DNA of 64,000 bases from Thermoanaerobaculia bacterium (GCA_022071945.1 JAJVIN010000039.1:1-64000); one strand, 5' to 3'. Positions 8,724-19,800 are shown, numbered from the stretch's first letter. Made by a program: numbers and translations. Notes: generated by a model from the letters alone, not told the origin.

Positions 8724-9970
8724 TGGCCCTGACAGAGTCGATCGTGAAAGAGGCCGCCGAACGCTTCGGCACGCCCCTTTACCTCTACGATTTCGATGCC
8801 CTCGAAGAGAGAGTCGAGGCCCTTCAGGCCGCGGCGGGGCCCAGGTTCACGCTCGCCTATGCGGTCAAGGCGAACCCCTCGCTGGCCGTTCTCTCATTCC
8901 TCGAGGGCCGGGGTCTCTCCGCGGACGTGGCCTCGGCGGGTGAGCTCGAGGCGGCGCGCAGGGCCGGCTTTCCTCCCCACAAACTCGTCTCCACCGGTCC
9001 TTCCAAGTGCGACCGGGATCTCGAGGCTCTGGTGCGAGAAGGCATCCTGCAGATCCACGTGGAGGGCTCGGACGAACTCCAGGTCCTCGACTCGATCGCG
9101 GCGAGGGAGAAGAAGATCGTCACGGCCGGTCTGCGGATCAACCCGCCCTGGGGGATCGCCGAGAAGAGAACGATCATCGGCGGTCCCGGCGCGAAGAAGT
9201 TCGGTTTCGACCTCGAGTCCGCGGCTCTCGAACTCGAGAGCCGGGATGAGCTCGGCCACGTCGTCATCGAGGGATTCCAGGTTTTCAACGCCTCCAACGT
9301 CCTCGATGCCGGTCTCCTGTCGGAAAACGCCGAGCACGTCGTCGAGCTGGCGGCGGAACTGTCAGAGCGCTTCGACGTTTTCGTGGCAACGATCGACTTC
9401 GGGGGCGGTCTCGGCGTTCCTTACTCGGACGACGAGTCTCCCCTCGACCTCGCGGCCCTCTCGGCCGGTCTTGCCCGCGTTGCCCGTAGAGTCGCGAGCC
9501 ACGCGCGGCTGGCGGAGGCCCGCCTCATCTTCGAGCCCGGGAGATTTCTCGTCGCGCCCGTGGGCCTCTACGTCACCAAGGTCCTCGGAACCAAGAGGTG
9601 CATGGGGATGAACTACGCCCTCGTGGACGGAGGCATCCACCACATGGTCCGGCCGGTGCTCCTCGGAACACCGCATCGCGCCCGGGTCGTGGGAGATCCC
9701 GGCCGCGAGCGTGTGCCCGTCGGGATCGCCGGCCCGCTCTGCACGAGCCTCGACGTGCTGCATCCGGAGACGCTCTTGCCCGAGCCGAGGCGCGGAGACC
9801 TCATCGCCTTCGAGAACGCCGGCGCTTACGGCTACACGGAGTCGATGCCCCTCTTTCTCTCCCACGAGTGGGCGGCGGAGGTGGGGTACAGACAGGGCAG
9901 GCTCGAATCCCTCAGGCGCCCGCCGAGGGTTTCCGAGATCCTCGACGCTCAGCGGATGCCGTTCGACTAG
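8723..9970 (+). CDS. lysA: LysA-like fold-type III PLP-dependent decarboxylase (diaminopimelate decarboxylase by context; non-canonical specificity motif)
   Basis: AYAVKANP PLP-lysine motif, FDFGGGLGVPY, EPGRFLVAPVG, GPLCTSLDVL; last gene of dap operon; alternative start 8702. Confidence 0.75.
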   Translation: MALTESIVKEAAERFGTPLYLYDFDALEERVEALQAAAGPRFTLAYAVKANPSLAVLSFLEGRGLSADVASAGELEAARRAGFPPHKLVSTGPSKCDRDLEALVREGILQIHVEGSDELQVLDSIAAREKKIVTAGLRINPPWGIAEKRTIIGGPGAKKFGFDLESAALELESRDELGHVVIEGFQVFNASNVLDAGLLSENAEHVVELAAELSERFDVFVATIDFGGGLGVPYSDDESPLDLAALSAGLARVARRVASHARLAEARLIFEPGRFLVAPVGLYVTKVLGTKRCMGMNYALVDGGIHHMVRPVLLGTPHRARVVGDPGRERVPVGIAGPLCTSLDVLHPETLLPEPRRGDLIAFENAGAYGYTESMPLFLSHEWAAEVGYRQGRLESLRRPPRVSEILDAQRMPFD

Positions 9971-10111
9971 GAAAGGGGTTCCGCCGCGGGCCCTCTGCGT
10001 CAGCGCCGAACTGCTGGAGAGCCCCCCGCGCGTCCGGCAGGCCAGGACTTCTCGTGTCCTTCAGAGGCGAACCCCCCTCCGTCCCGGCGAGCGACGTAAT
10101 ATAGGTGGTTT

Positions 10112-11818
<1,707 letters not shown>

Positions 11819-11888
11819 GCCCGGCCCTTCAGAGACCCTCCTCCGGCGCCCCGTCTCTTGCGGTCCACAACTTGCTTTAGGGGAACTG

Positions 11889-13850
11889 ATGCGCGCTTCT
11901 TGCCGCCTGACTGTCGCTCTTGTCATCTCCATCCCGGGCCTCATCCACGCGGCCGAGCCGCCCGTGAAGGCTCCGTCCCAGGCTCTGTCCGCGTCCGAGA
12001 TCGCGCAGCGCGACGCCGTGGAGGCCTTTCTGCGCGGGAGGCTCTACGCCTCGGAAGGCGAGATCTCCGAGGCCCTCGAGAATCTGCGGAAGGCCGTCGA
12101 GAAGACCCCGAACGACGGACACTTGAGGCGTGAGTACGCCGATCTCCTGCTCGGGTTCCAGATCCTGCCCGAGGCGGAACGAGAGGCTCGCAAGGCTCTC
12201 GAGCTGATCCCGGACAGTCCCCTCGCGAACCGGACGCTCGGCCAGGTGCTTCTCGCCTCGGCCAAGGACAACAAGGGCTATACGGAGGCCGTCAAGTATC
12301 TGAAGAAGGCAGCCGAAGGGCGTCCATCGGACCCCTCGATCGCCGTCCCCCTCGCTCAGACGCTTCTGCGTCTGGAAAGGCCCCAGGAAGCCGCCTCGGC
12401 CCTGGAGAACGTCCTGGACAGGGGCCGCGGCCCGGCGATTCTCACCCTGTACGCCGAAGCCCTCGAGAAGTCCGAGCGGTACCAGGAAGCCGAGGAGGTG
12501 TGGGCCCAGCTGATTCGTCAGGAGCCGAACGGCATGAATGCGACGCTCGGCCTCCTTCGCGTGCTCGAGAGATCCCGCCAGTACGATCGCGCAATTCCCT
12601 TCATCGAGGGACTGGCGCAAAAGCAACCCCGAAACCTGGCGTTGCAGAACCAGCTGGGTCTCACTCTCCTGCGGGCGCGGAGGCTCGACGATGCGCGAAA
12701 GGTCTTCGAACAGATCCTCAAGGTCGATCCCGAGAACCGGGACGCCCTGCGCCAGGTCGCGATCGTCTACTCGGAATCGCTCGAGACCGACAAGGCCGAG
12801 GAGACCCTCAGGAGCCTCCAGAAGCTCGATCCCGACGATCCCGACGTTCCCTTCCGCCGGGCCCTGAACTTCATGGAAGTCCGCAGGTTTTCGGAGGCCG
12901 AAGCGATCCTGAAGGACCTCCGGCAGCAACTCGTCACCCGAAAGGCGGACAAGCAGGCCATCGCGCAGGTGGATGGACAGCTCGCGTACGCCGCGCTCTT
13001 GCGCAAGGACTACTCGGCCGCGCGCAGCCGCGCCCTTCCGCACCTGTACGGGCCTGAAGGCGTCAACTCCGGCAGCCTGAACCTTCTCTTGCAGGTGGCG
13101 CGGGAAGAGCACGACGACGCCGAGGGCCTGAGGCTTGCCCGCGAGGCGACGGCGAAGGGGGCCAAGGGGTTCGGCATCCAGGGCAGCCTCGGGGAGTTCC
13201 TCGTCCGGTCGAAAGACGCCGCGGATCAACGCGAAGGGACCAAGATTCTGGGCGAGATGGCGAAGTCGAAGGAGCGGGGCTCGGTTCTCGCCGCCGCCGA
13301 TGCCTGGCAGAGGCTCGAGAGGTACAAGGAAGCGGTCGACGCCGCCAATCAGGGTCTCTCCAATTTCCCGGGCGATCCCGATCTCCTCTTCCGTTTGGGC
13401 GCTTCGCTCGAGCGCGACAAGCGGCACGAGGAGGCGGTCAAGACGTTTCTCGAGCTGATCGCGGCCCGTCCGGATCACGCCGCGGCCCTCAACTATCTCG
13501 GCTACATGTGGGCCGAGAGAGGAGAGAACCTCGAGAAGGCGCAGGAGTTCATCGGCAAGGCGGTCGAGCTCGAGCCGTCGAACGGGGCCTATCTCGACTC
13601 CCTGGGCTGGGTCTACTACCAGGTTGGCAAGCTCGATCTCGCCGAGAAGTACCTTCTCGAGGCCGTCCGCCTGGCGCCTGACGACCCGACCGTCGAGGAG
13701 CACCTCGGCGACCTCTACGCAAAGAAGGGCGACCTTGCGCGGGCTCAAAAACACTGGAAGCGGGCGCTCGAGCTGAAACCCGAGGACGGGGGGAAGAAGC
13801 TGAACGAAAAGCTGGCCGCTTCCACCCCCGCCCAGCCGGAACGGAAGTGA
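11889..13850 (+). CDS. tetratricopeptide-repeat protein with N-terminal signal peptide
   Basis: MRASCRLTVALVISIPGLIHAAEPP; multiple TPR units; ATG at 11889 in ORF 11745-13850. Confidence 0.85.
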   Translation: MRASCRLTVALVISIPGLIHAAEPPVKAPSQALSASEIAQRDAVEAFLRGRLYASEGEISEALENLRKAVEKTPNDGHLRREYADLLLGFQILPEAEREARKALELIPDSPLANRTLGQVLLASAKDNKGYTEAVKYLKKAAEGRPSDPSIAVPLAQTLLRLERPQEAASALENVLDRGRGPAILTLYAEALEKSERYQEAEEVWAQLIRQEPNGMNATLGLLRVLERSRQYDRAIPFIEGLAQKQPRNLALQNQLGLTLLRARRLDDARKVFEQILKVDPENRDALRQVAIVYSESLETDKAEETLRSLQKLDPDDPDVPFRRALNFMEVRRFSEAEAILKDLRQQLVTRKADKQAIAQVDGQLAYAALLRKDYSAARSRALPHLYGPEGVNSGSLNLLLQVAREEHDDAEGLRLAREATAKGAKGFGIQGSLGEFLVRSKDAADQREGTKILGEMAKSKERGSVLAAADAWQRLERYKEAVDAANQGLSNFPGDPDLLFRLGASLERDKRHEEAVKTFLELIAARPDHAAALNYLGYMWAERGENLEKAQEFIGKAVELEPSNGAYLDSLGWVYYQVGKLDLAEKYLLEAVRLAPDDPTVEEHLGDLYAKKGDLARAQKHWKRALELKPEDGGKKLNEKLAASTPAQPERK

Positions 13851-14482
13851 GGAGAGCCTCTCCCGGAGTCCTGGCTCTCTTCCTCGTTCTCTCTGGTTGC
13901 CAGACGGCGAGCCCCCGGGTCGAGCCCGTCAGCGGGGAAGAGCTCGTGAGGCTCCGGTCCCTCGTTGCGTCCTGGCAGGAAAAGGCCTTCTCGCCCCGGC
14001 GTCTGAAGGCCCTCTACTCAGTCGAGACGAATCCCAAGGTGGGCCCGATCATGAGGGGCTACGTCTCGTTCTTCTGGGACGGTGAGACCCTTGTCTGGCG
14101 AGCGTCGGCCCCGATGGCGGGCAACGTGCGCGGCGGAACGATCGAACGGGATGGCTTCGAGAGCACGGGCCTCTTGCCCCTCGACATCCCGGCCGCCGAC
14201 GTCGTCGGCGTCTTTCTTGGCGTGCCCGGCTGGGACATCGTCAACAGCCCCGTTTTCGCGGCGAAGGACGGCTACCGCATGGTTTCCGGAACGCGGGAAA
14301 TGGTGTTCTCACCGGGCCGCGGGGTCCTCTCGCAGTCCCTGCCCAACCGCATCTCCGCGACGTTCGAGCCCGGCGACGGCCTGCCGCGCGCCATCACCGT
14401 GGCGGGGCCGGACGGGAAGGCTGTGTTTCGGATGCAGAGCCTCCTCCCGTGGCCTGCCGGGGAAGGAGTCCCCCCAGAGTGA
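13847..14482 (+). CDS. LolB-like outer-membrane lipoprotein
   Basis: Lipobox LVLSGC; GTG start overlapping previous stop; synteny with ispE/prs. Confidence 0.6.
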   Translation: MRRASPGVLALFLVLSGCQTASPRVEPVSGEELVRLRSLVASWQEKAFSPRRLKALYSVETNPKVGPIMRGYVSFFWDGETLVWRASAPMAGNVRGGTIERDGFESTGLLPLDIPAADVVGVFLGVPGWDIVNSPVFAAKDGYRMVSGTREMVFSPGRGVLSQSLPNRISATFEPGDGLPRAITVAGPDGKAVFRMQSLLPWPAGEGVPPE

Positions 14483-15327
14483 CGGGTACCCTGACGCTCG
14501 ATTCGTTCGCGAAGATCAACCGGAGTCTCCTCGTCAGAGGGAAGAGGCCGGATGGATTCCACGAGCTCGATACGCTCTTCTCGACGATCGACCTCTCCGA
14601 CAGGCTCACGTTCAAGAAGGCCGGAACGACGACCCTGACGTGCTCCGATGCCGCCCTGCCGGTGGGACCCGAGAACCTCGTCGTGAAGGCCGTGAGGAAG
14701 CTCCAGGAGCTCTGGGGCTTTGCGGGCGGACTCGAGATTCACCTCGAGAAAAGGATCCCGTGGGGGGCCGGACTCGGGGGCGGCAGCTCGAACGCGGCCG
14801 TCACGCTCTTGGCCTCGGCCCGGATCTTCTCGCCATCCGTCTCGCGGGAGTCTCTCCACCCGGTTGCGCTCGAGCTCGGGTCGGATGTGCCGTTCTTTCT
14901 CCTCGGCGGATCGGCCCGCGGCCAGGGACGAGGCGAAAGGCTCCGGCCTGTCGCCTCCGGTCCCGACGAACCCGTCGTTCTCCTGATCCCGCCCTTCCGC
15001 CTCTCGACTCCAGAGGTCTTCAGGACTCTCGGGGCCGGGCCCATCCAGGGCACGCCGGGCCCGACGGATCTGCCGGATCAGAACGACCTCGAGGTCCCGG
15101 CGGGAAAGCTGAAGCCCGAGATTCATCGCTATCTGCGGTCGCTCTTGGACTCGAAGGCGCGGCAAGCCCGGATGTCGGGCAGCGGATCGTGTCTGTTTGG
15201 AATCTATGGTTCCCCGAGTGAGGCCGACGAGGCGGCGCGAGGGCTCTCCGAGCTCCACCCCGAGTGCCGGTTCGCCGTGACTCGAACCGTTGGAAGAACC
15301 GAGTACGAGGCCCGCGCTGTACCGTGA
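14479..15327 (+). CDS. ispE: 4-diphosphocytidyl-2-C-methyl-D-erythritol kinase
   Basis: SFAKINRSLLVRGKRPDGFHELDTLFSTIDL, IPWGAGLGGGSSNAAVTL (GHMP), RMSGSGSCLFG; GTG at 14479. Confidence 0.92.
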   Translation: MTGTLTLDSFAKINRSLLVRGKRPDGFHELDTLFSTIDLSDRLTFKKAGTTTLTCSDAALPVGPENLVVKAVRKLQELWGFAGGLEIHLEKRIPWGAGLGGGSSNAAVTLLASARIFSPSVSRESLHPVALELGSDVPFFLLGGSARGQGRGERLRPVASGPDEPVVLLIPPFRLSTPEVFRTLGAGPIQGTPGPTDLPDQNDLEVPAGKLKPEIHRYLRSLLDSKARQARMSGSGSCLFGIYGSPSEADEAARGLSELHPECRFAVTRTVGRTEYEARAVP

Positions 15328-15364
15328 CCGTGGCGACCGCGCTATGATCCGGCGCCGAGCCGGA

Positions 15365-15439
15365 TGGGGAGTCGACAAGTGGTAAGTCAGCGGTCTTTGG
15401 AACCGCCAATCGCAGGTTCGAATCCTGCCTCCCCAGCCA
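15365..15439 (+). tRNA. tRNA-Gln (anticodon TTG), CCA encoded
   Basis: TGGGGAG...CTCCCCA acceptor stem, GCGGT-CTTTGGA-ACCGC anticodon arm, CAGGTTCGAATCCTG T-arm, terminal GCCA. Confidence 0.95.
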
Positions 15440-15466
15440 TCTCGTGCCGGCTCAGAGAAGAGCACG

Positions 15467-16420
15467 ATGCCTGACTCCACGATCGGGGACTTGAAGGTTT
15501 TCGGTGGGCGAGCCCACCCCTCCCTCACCGCCGAGATCTGCCGCAACCTGGGCCTGGAGGCCGGCAAGGTCACCCTCTACAACTTCTCGGACGGTGAGAA
15601 CTACTGCCAGATCGAGGAGAACGTCAGGGGAGGCGACGTCTTCATCGTCCAGCCGACCTGCTCTCCGGTGAACAACAACATCATGGAGTTGCTGATCCTG
15701 CTCGACGCGTTCAAGCGTTCGTCGGCGTCGCGGATCACGGCAGTTCTCTCGTATTACGGCTACGCCCGCCAGGACCGGAAAGACAAGCCCCGGGTCCCGA
15801 TCACGGCGAAGCTGGTGGCGGACCTCCTGGTGGCGGCCGGCGCGGACCGGCTCCTGTGCGTCGATCTCCACGCCCCGCAGATCCAGGGTTTCTACAACAT
15901 TCCGGTCGATCACCTCTTCGCGGCCCCGATCCTCCTCGACGCCATCCGCGATTCGCAGCTCGATCCCCTGACGGTCGTCTCGCCGGATGCCGGCGGCGTG
16001 GAACGGGCGCGGGCCTTCGCACGTCGTCTCGGATGCGGCCTGGCGATCGTGGACAAGCGGCGGAAGGGCAAGAACGAGGTGGAGGTCCTTCACATCATCG
16101 GAGACGTGCGGGACAGGAACTGCATCATCATCGACGACATCATCGACACCGCCGGGACCCTGATCAACACGGTGCAGGCGCTGCAGGCGAATGGGGCGCG
16201 CCGCATTTTCGCGGCCTGTGTCCATCCCGTCCTCTCGGGACCGGCGCTCGAGCGGATCAACTCCAGCGCCATCGAACGCGTCTTCTGCACGAACACCCTG
16301 CCGGTCGACGACAAGGTCCAGAAAAGCCCGATCTTGACGCCCCTCTCGATCGCCCCTCTTTTGGCCGAGGCGATCCGCCGGATTCACGAGGGCGCTTCCG
16401 TTTCTTCCCTTTTCGTCTAG
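15467..16420 (+). CDS. prs: ribose-phosphate pyrophosphokinase
   Basis: DLKVFGGRAHPSL, YNFSDGENYCQIEENVRGGDVFIVQPTC, CIIIDDIIDTAGTL PRPP motif. Confidence 0.96.
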   Translation: MPDSTIGDLKVFGGRAHPSLTAEICRNLGLEAGKVTLYNFSDGENYCQIEENVRGGDVFIVQPTCSPVNNNIMELLILLDAFKRSSASRITAVLSYYGYARQDRKDKPRVPITAKLVADLLVAAGADRLLCVDLHAPQIQGFYNIPVDHLFAAPILLDAIRDSQLDPLTVVSPDAGGVERARAFARRLGCGLAIVDKRRKGKNEVEVLHIIGDVRDRNCIIIDDIIDTAGTLINTVQALQANGARRIFAACVHPVLSGPALERINSSAIERVFCTNTLPVDDKVQKSPILTPLSIAPLLAEAIRRIHEGASVSSLFV

Positions 16421-16522
16421 AATCGGCGTTCCGCCGCGGCATGGCCGTGGTGTGTTCACACAACGACGGACCAGGTGCCCGGAGCCCGAAAGCCCGGACC
16501 ACTTGCCCGGAAAGAGGGAGAA

Positions 16523-17218
16523 ATGCTCAAAGAAGCAGCCGTGCTCGAAGTCGAGCGCCGTCAGCAGTCCGGAAAGAACGCCGCCAATCGCTATCGTGAC
16601 CGTGACTTGATCCCGGCCGTCATCTACGGCGGGGGCGCGGGACTGGAGCCGATGTCGCTCGTCGTTCCCCGCAAGGCGCTGGCGACGATCATCAACCAGA
16701 AGGGCCACGAGAACTCGATCTTCAAGCTGCGCCTGAAGGGGACGGATCAGGAACGGCACGTGATGATCCGCGACATGTCGGTCCACCCCGTCAGCCGCCG
16801 GATCCAGCACGTCGACTTCGTCCGCATCCTGACGGACCGGAAGCTGAAAATCCGCGCGAGGATCGACATCACGGGTATTCCGAAGGGCGTCAAGAACCAG
16901 GGGGGGTTCCTCAACGTCGTCACGCACGACCTGATGATCGAGTGCCTCCCGGCTGACATCCCCGAGAGCATCCATGTGGACGTGTCCGAGCTCGCTCTTC
17001 ACGACTCGCTTCGCGTGAGCGACCTGAAGCTCGGGGAGAACGTCAAGATCCTGGGGTCCGGAGGCCGGGTCATCGCTCACGTCGGAATCTCGAAGGGTGA
17101 GGAATCGGCCGTGGCCGCGACCGCTCCCGTGGCTCCGGCTGGAACCGAGCCCGAGGTGATCAAGAAGGGCAAGAAGGAAGAGGAAGCCAAGGCTCCCGAG
17201 AAGAAGGAGAAGAAGTAA
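16523..17218 (+). CDS. rplY: ribosomal protein L25 (general stress protein Ctc type) with Lys/Glu-rich tail
   Basis: RQQSGKNAANRYRDRDLIPAVIYGGG; TL5/Ctc-type beta domain; followed by pth. Confidence 0.93.
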   Translation: MLKEAAVLEVERRQQSGKNAANRYRDRDLIPAVIYGGGAGLEPMSLVVPRKALATIINQKGHENSIFKLRLKGTDQERHVMIRDMSVHPVSRRIQHVDFVRILTDRKLKIRARIDITGIPKGVKNQGGFLNVVTHDLMIECLPADIPESIHVDVSELALHDSLRVSDLKLGENVKILGSGGRVIAHVGISKGEESAVAATAPVAPAGTEPEVIKKGKKEEEAKAPEKKEKK

Positions 17219-17841
17219 TTTCCTCGGACTGGACCCTCATCGCCGGGCTCGGCAACCCAGGAGACCGGTACACGGGGACGCGGCACAACGTCGGGTTCGA
17301 CACGATCGACGCTCTGGCGGCGTCGGTGAGGACGCCGGCGGGCTACGGGATCCGCGTCGATCGCTTCGATTGCCGGGCCCTGGTCGGACAGGCGAGGGTC
17401 GAGGGGAAGATGGTGCTCTTCGCCAAGCCTCAGACCTTCATGAACCTCTCGGGGGAGTCGGTCAAGGGGCTCATGCAGAAGTACGAAATCGACCGCGAGA
17501 GACTCCTCGTCATCGCGGACGACGCCGCCCTTCCCCTCGGGAGGCTCCGGTTGAGGCGGTCCGGGTCCGATGGCGGCCAGAAGGGGCTCCGGAGCATCAT
17601 CTCGTGCCTCGGCTCCGAGGATTTCCCGAGGCTGAGGTTCGGGATCGCGGGAGAGACCTTCCGTCCCGGGACGGATCTTTCAGACTACGTTCTCGAGAGG
17701 TTCGGAAAGGCCGAGCGAGAGGACGTCAAGCAAGGAATCGAGCGCGCCTGCGAGGCCGTGAGGGTCTTCCTGACCCGCGGCATCGAGGACGCCATGAACG
17801 AGTTCAACCGTCCGCAGGAGGGCGTGCCTGCGGAATCCTGA
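17218..17841 (+). CDS. pth: peptidyl-tRNA hydrolase (apparent ATT start)
   Basis: In-frame ISSDWTLIAGLGNPGDRYTGTRHNVGFDTIDAL upstream of the track ORF (17326); AAGGAG at 17204-17209; catalytic His in GTRHNVGF requires the upstream start. Confidence 0.88.
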   Translation: MSSDWTLIAGLGNPGDRYTGTRHNVGFDTIDALAASVRTPAGYGIRVDRFDCRALVGQARVEGKMVLFAKPQTFMNLSGESVKGLMQKYEIDRERLLVIADDAALPLGRLRLRRSGSDGGQKGLRSIISCLGSEDFPRLRFGIAGETFRPGTDLSDYVLERFGKAEREDVKQGIERACEAVRVFLTRGIEDAMNEFNRPQEGVPAES

Positions 17842-17844
17842 CAA

Positions 17845-17889
17845 CCCTTGGTCCCCCAACACATGGGGGGACCTCGCCCGGACCAAGGG
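17845..17889 (+). promoter_or_regulatory. structured 5' leader of rpsF; candidate S6:S18 autoregulatory element
   Basis: 10-bp pairing CCCTTGGTCC (17845-17854)/GGACCAAGGG (17880-17889); alternative 8-bp pairing GGTCCCCC (17850-17857)/GGGGGACC (17866-17873); CCG immediately 5' of distal strand. Confidence 0.6.
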
Positions 17890-17917
17890 TCCGGACGATC
17901 CACAAGGAGGACATTTC

Positions 17918-18340
17918 GTGAAACAAGCGGTATCCGCAAAGAGGCTGTACGACCTCGTGTTTCTCGTCGTTCCGGACCGGGACGAACAGGAAACAGCAGC
18001 CGTCGTGGACGACTTCCGCAAGCTCCTCGTCGAGCGCGGCGCCACGATCGAGAAGGACGAGTCGATGGGCCGGCGCCGCCTGGCGTACCCCATCAAGAAG
18101 AAGACGGAAGCCACCTACCACAACTTCCTCTTCACGGCCGAGCCCGGGTGCGTGGCTGAAGTGCAGCGCAAGATGAAGATCTCCGAGGCTGTCCTGCGTT
18201 ACCTCACGGTCCGCGTCGACGAAGAGATGCGGCACGGCCAGAAGGTTGCCAAGAGGACCAAGCCCCGGACTCCGCGTCCCGTTCCGCACGAAGAGATGCC
18301 GGCCGACTTCGGCGTGCCGCCGGTCGAACCGAAGGAATAG
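17918..18340 (+). CDS. rpsF: ribosomal protein S6
   Basis: YDLVFLVVPDRDEQ, GRRRLAYPIKKKTEATYHNFLF, LRYLTVRVDE; GTG start with AAGGAGG upstream. Confidence 0.95.
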   Translation: MKQAVSAKRLYDLVFLVVPDRDEQETAAVVDDFRKLLVERGATIEKDESMGRRRLAYPIKKKTEATYHNFLFTAEPGCVAEVQRKMKISEAVLRYLTVRVDEEMRHGQKVAKRTKPRTPRPVPHEEMPADFGVPPVEPKE

Positions 18341-18358
18341 AGAGGGAGGCGAGTCGAA

Positions 18359-18631
18359 ATGAAACCAGGATCCAGTTCTTCCGGCCCGGCCGGAAAGAAG
18401 CCTGCCAAGAAGAAGTTCTTCGTTCGCCGCAAGAGGGTCTGCAAGTTCACGGTCGAGAAGATCGGGTACATCGACTTCAAGGACGTGAAGCTCCTGGCGG
18501 GGTTCATCCCCGAGCGGGCAAAGATCCTCCCGCGCCGCATCAGCGGGACCTCCGCCTTTTATCAGCGCAAGCTGGCCACGGCGATCAAGCGGGCGCGCTA
18601 TCTGGCGCTCCTGCCCTACATCGCCGACTGA
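18359..18631 (+). CDS. rpsR: ribosomal protein S18
   Basis: [68 protein letters not shown]. Confidence 0.96.
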   Translation: MKPGSSSSGPAGKKPAKKKFFVRRKRVCKFTVEKIGYIDFKDVKLLAGFIPERAKILPRRISGTSAFYQRKLATAIKRARYLALLPYIAD

Positions 18632-18706
18632 GCCCGAAGAGCCCGGACAGCTGAGCAGGAACTCGGGATCAAGAGGAGATGGTTCGGGAAGAACCGGAGG
18701 CACGGT

Positions 18707-19741
18707 ATGACGAGCACGCCCCCGCCGCCGCCTCCTTTCCCAGATCAGGGCTTCGAAACGCTGAGAAAACGCGTTCGGAAGGCCGCGATCGCGGCCGCCA
18801 TCGCTGCCCCTCTTTTCTGCGGGGCCTCCGCGGCGTTCGTCCTCTTTCTCCCGTTTCTGGCTCCGTTTCTCTTGCCGATGTCCGCGGGACGGCTGATCCG
18901 GGCGGGAGAGGGGACGGGCAATCCGGATCTCTGGGCCTTCGCGGCCGCAGTCCTGACTGTTCCCGTCTCGTTCCTGTTCGGAGCGGCGCTCGTTCCCGGA
19001 GGGACCGCGATGGCGCCCTCCGTCGCCCTCATCACGATGTCGCTGCCAGCCCTGTCCGTCAGAACCGCCGCGCGGCAGAACCGCCGGACCACGGACGTCA
19101 CGGTCGTCTGTTCGGCGATCGCCGGCGTCCTGATCTTGGGCTTGGTCTTGGCTCTGGAGTTGGGGTCCGATCAGTACATCGGAACGTTCTGGGGAGAGGC
19201 GATCGCGGACTTCGGGACGAGGGCGCTTCAGTTCTACCGGACGTCCGGGTTTTCCGAATCGGCGATCTCCTCGCTCGAGAATGCGATCGGATATGCGGTC
19301 CGGGCGGTGACCGTGGCGGGTCCCGGAATCGCCCTGGCGGCGGGAGTGCTCTACTCGGCCTTCGTCGTCTACACCGTTCCGTTCCCGCTGATCCCATCTC
19401 TGTCGGTTTCGGAGCCGGCGTTTTCGGAGTTCAGGCTGCCGACCGCCGCGGCCATCCTGTTCGTGGGGCTCGGAGTTTCGGCGACGCTGACCCGGGGACC
19501 CTCCCGGCAAGCGGCGCTCTGGCTCTTGATCCCGCTTCTCGCACTGTTCTTCCTCCAGGGTCTCGCCATCATCCGGGCTCTTCTCGACAAGTGGAGCTCG
19601 GGCGCCATCGTGCGGATCCTCGTCTTCGCCCTGGTCCTTCAGATGCCGCTCCCGGCTCTCGTGGCGCTCTTCGGCCTCGCCGACGAGTTCTTCGACTTCC
19701 GGGACCGGTTCACGCGGCCGGAGCAACCGGACGAGATCTAG
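18707..19741 (+). CDS. polytopic membrane protein between rpsR and rplI (DUF2232-like by position)
   Basis: 344 aa, multiple hydrophobic segments; proline-rich N-terminus; lies within the rpsF-rpsR-rplI block. Confidence 0.7.
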   Translation: MTSTPPPPPPFPDQGFETLRKRVRKAAIAAAIAAPLFCGASAAFVLFLPFLAPFLLPMSAGRLIRAGEGTGNPDLWAFAAAVLTVPVSFLFGAALVPGGTAMAPSVALITMSLPALSVRTAARQNRRTTDVTVVCSAIAGVLILGLVLALELGSDQYIGTFWGEAIADFGTRALQFYRTSGFSESAISSLENAIGYAVRAVTVAGPGIALAAGVLYSAFVVYTVPFPLIPSLSVSEPAFSEFRLPTAAAILFVGLGVSATLTRGPSRQAALWLLIPLLALFFLQGLAIIRALLDKWSSGAIVRILVFALVLQMPLPALVALFGLADEFFDFRDRFTRPEQPDEI

Positions 19742-19800
19742 GGGCGGGATTCCTGGTCATCGGCTTTTCGTTGTTTTGCAAAGAATAGGGGTTTGGAACC

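Noticed and set aside
9971-10111. Possible cobalamin riboswitch upstream of the B12-dependent mutase
   Set aside because: No B12-box-like sequence (GCCACTG) seen in the intergenic region.
11877-13754. 625-aa minus-strand ORF opposite the TPR gene
   Set aside because: Antisense shadow of a TPR-coding sequence; composition artefact.
15452-17080. 542-aa minus-strand ORF opposite prs/rplY
   Set aside because: Antisense shadow ORF over two clear plus-strand genes; no motifs.
17326-17841. ORF-track pth start (GTG 17326)
   Set aside because: Would remove the GLGNPG motif and catalytic His region; upstream frame is clearly coding.
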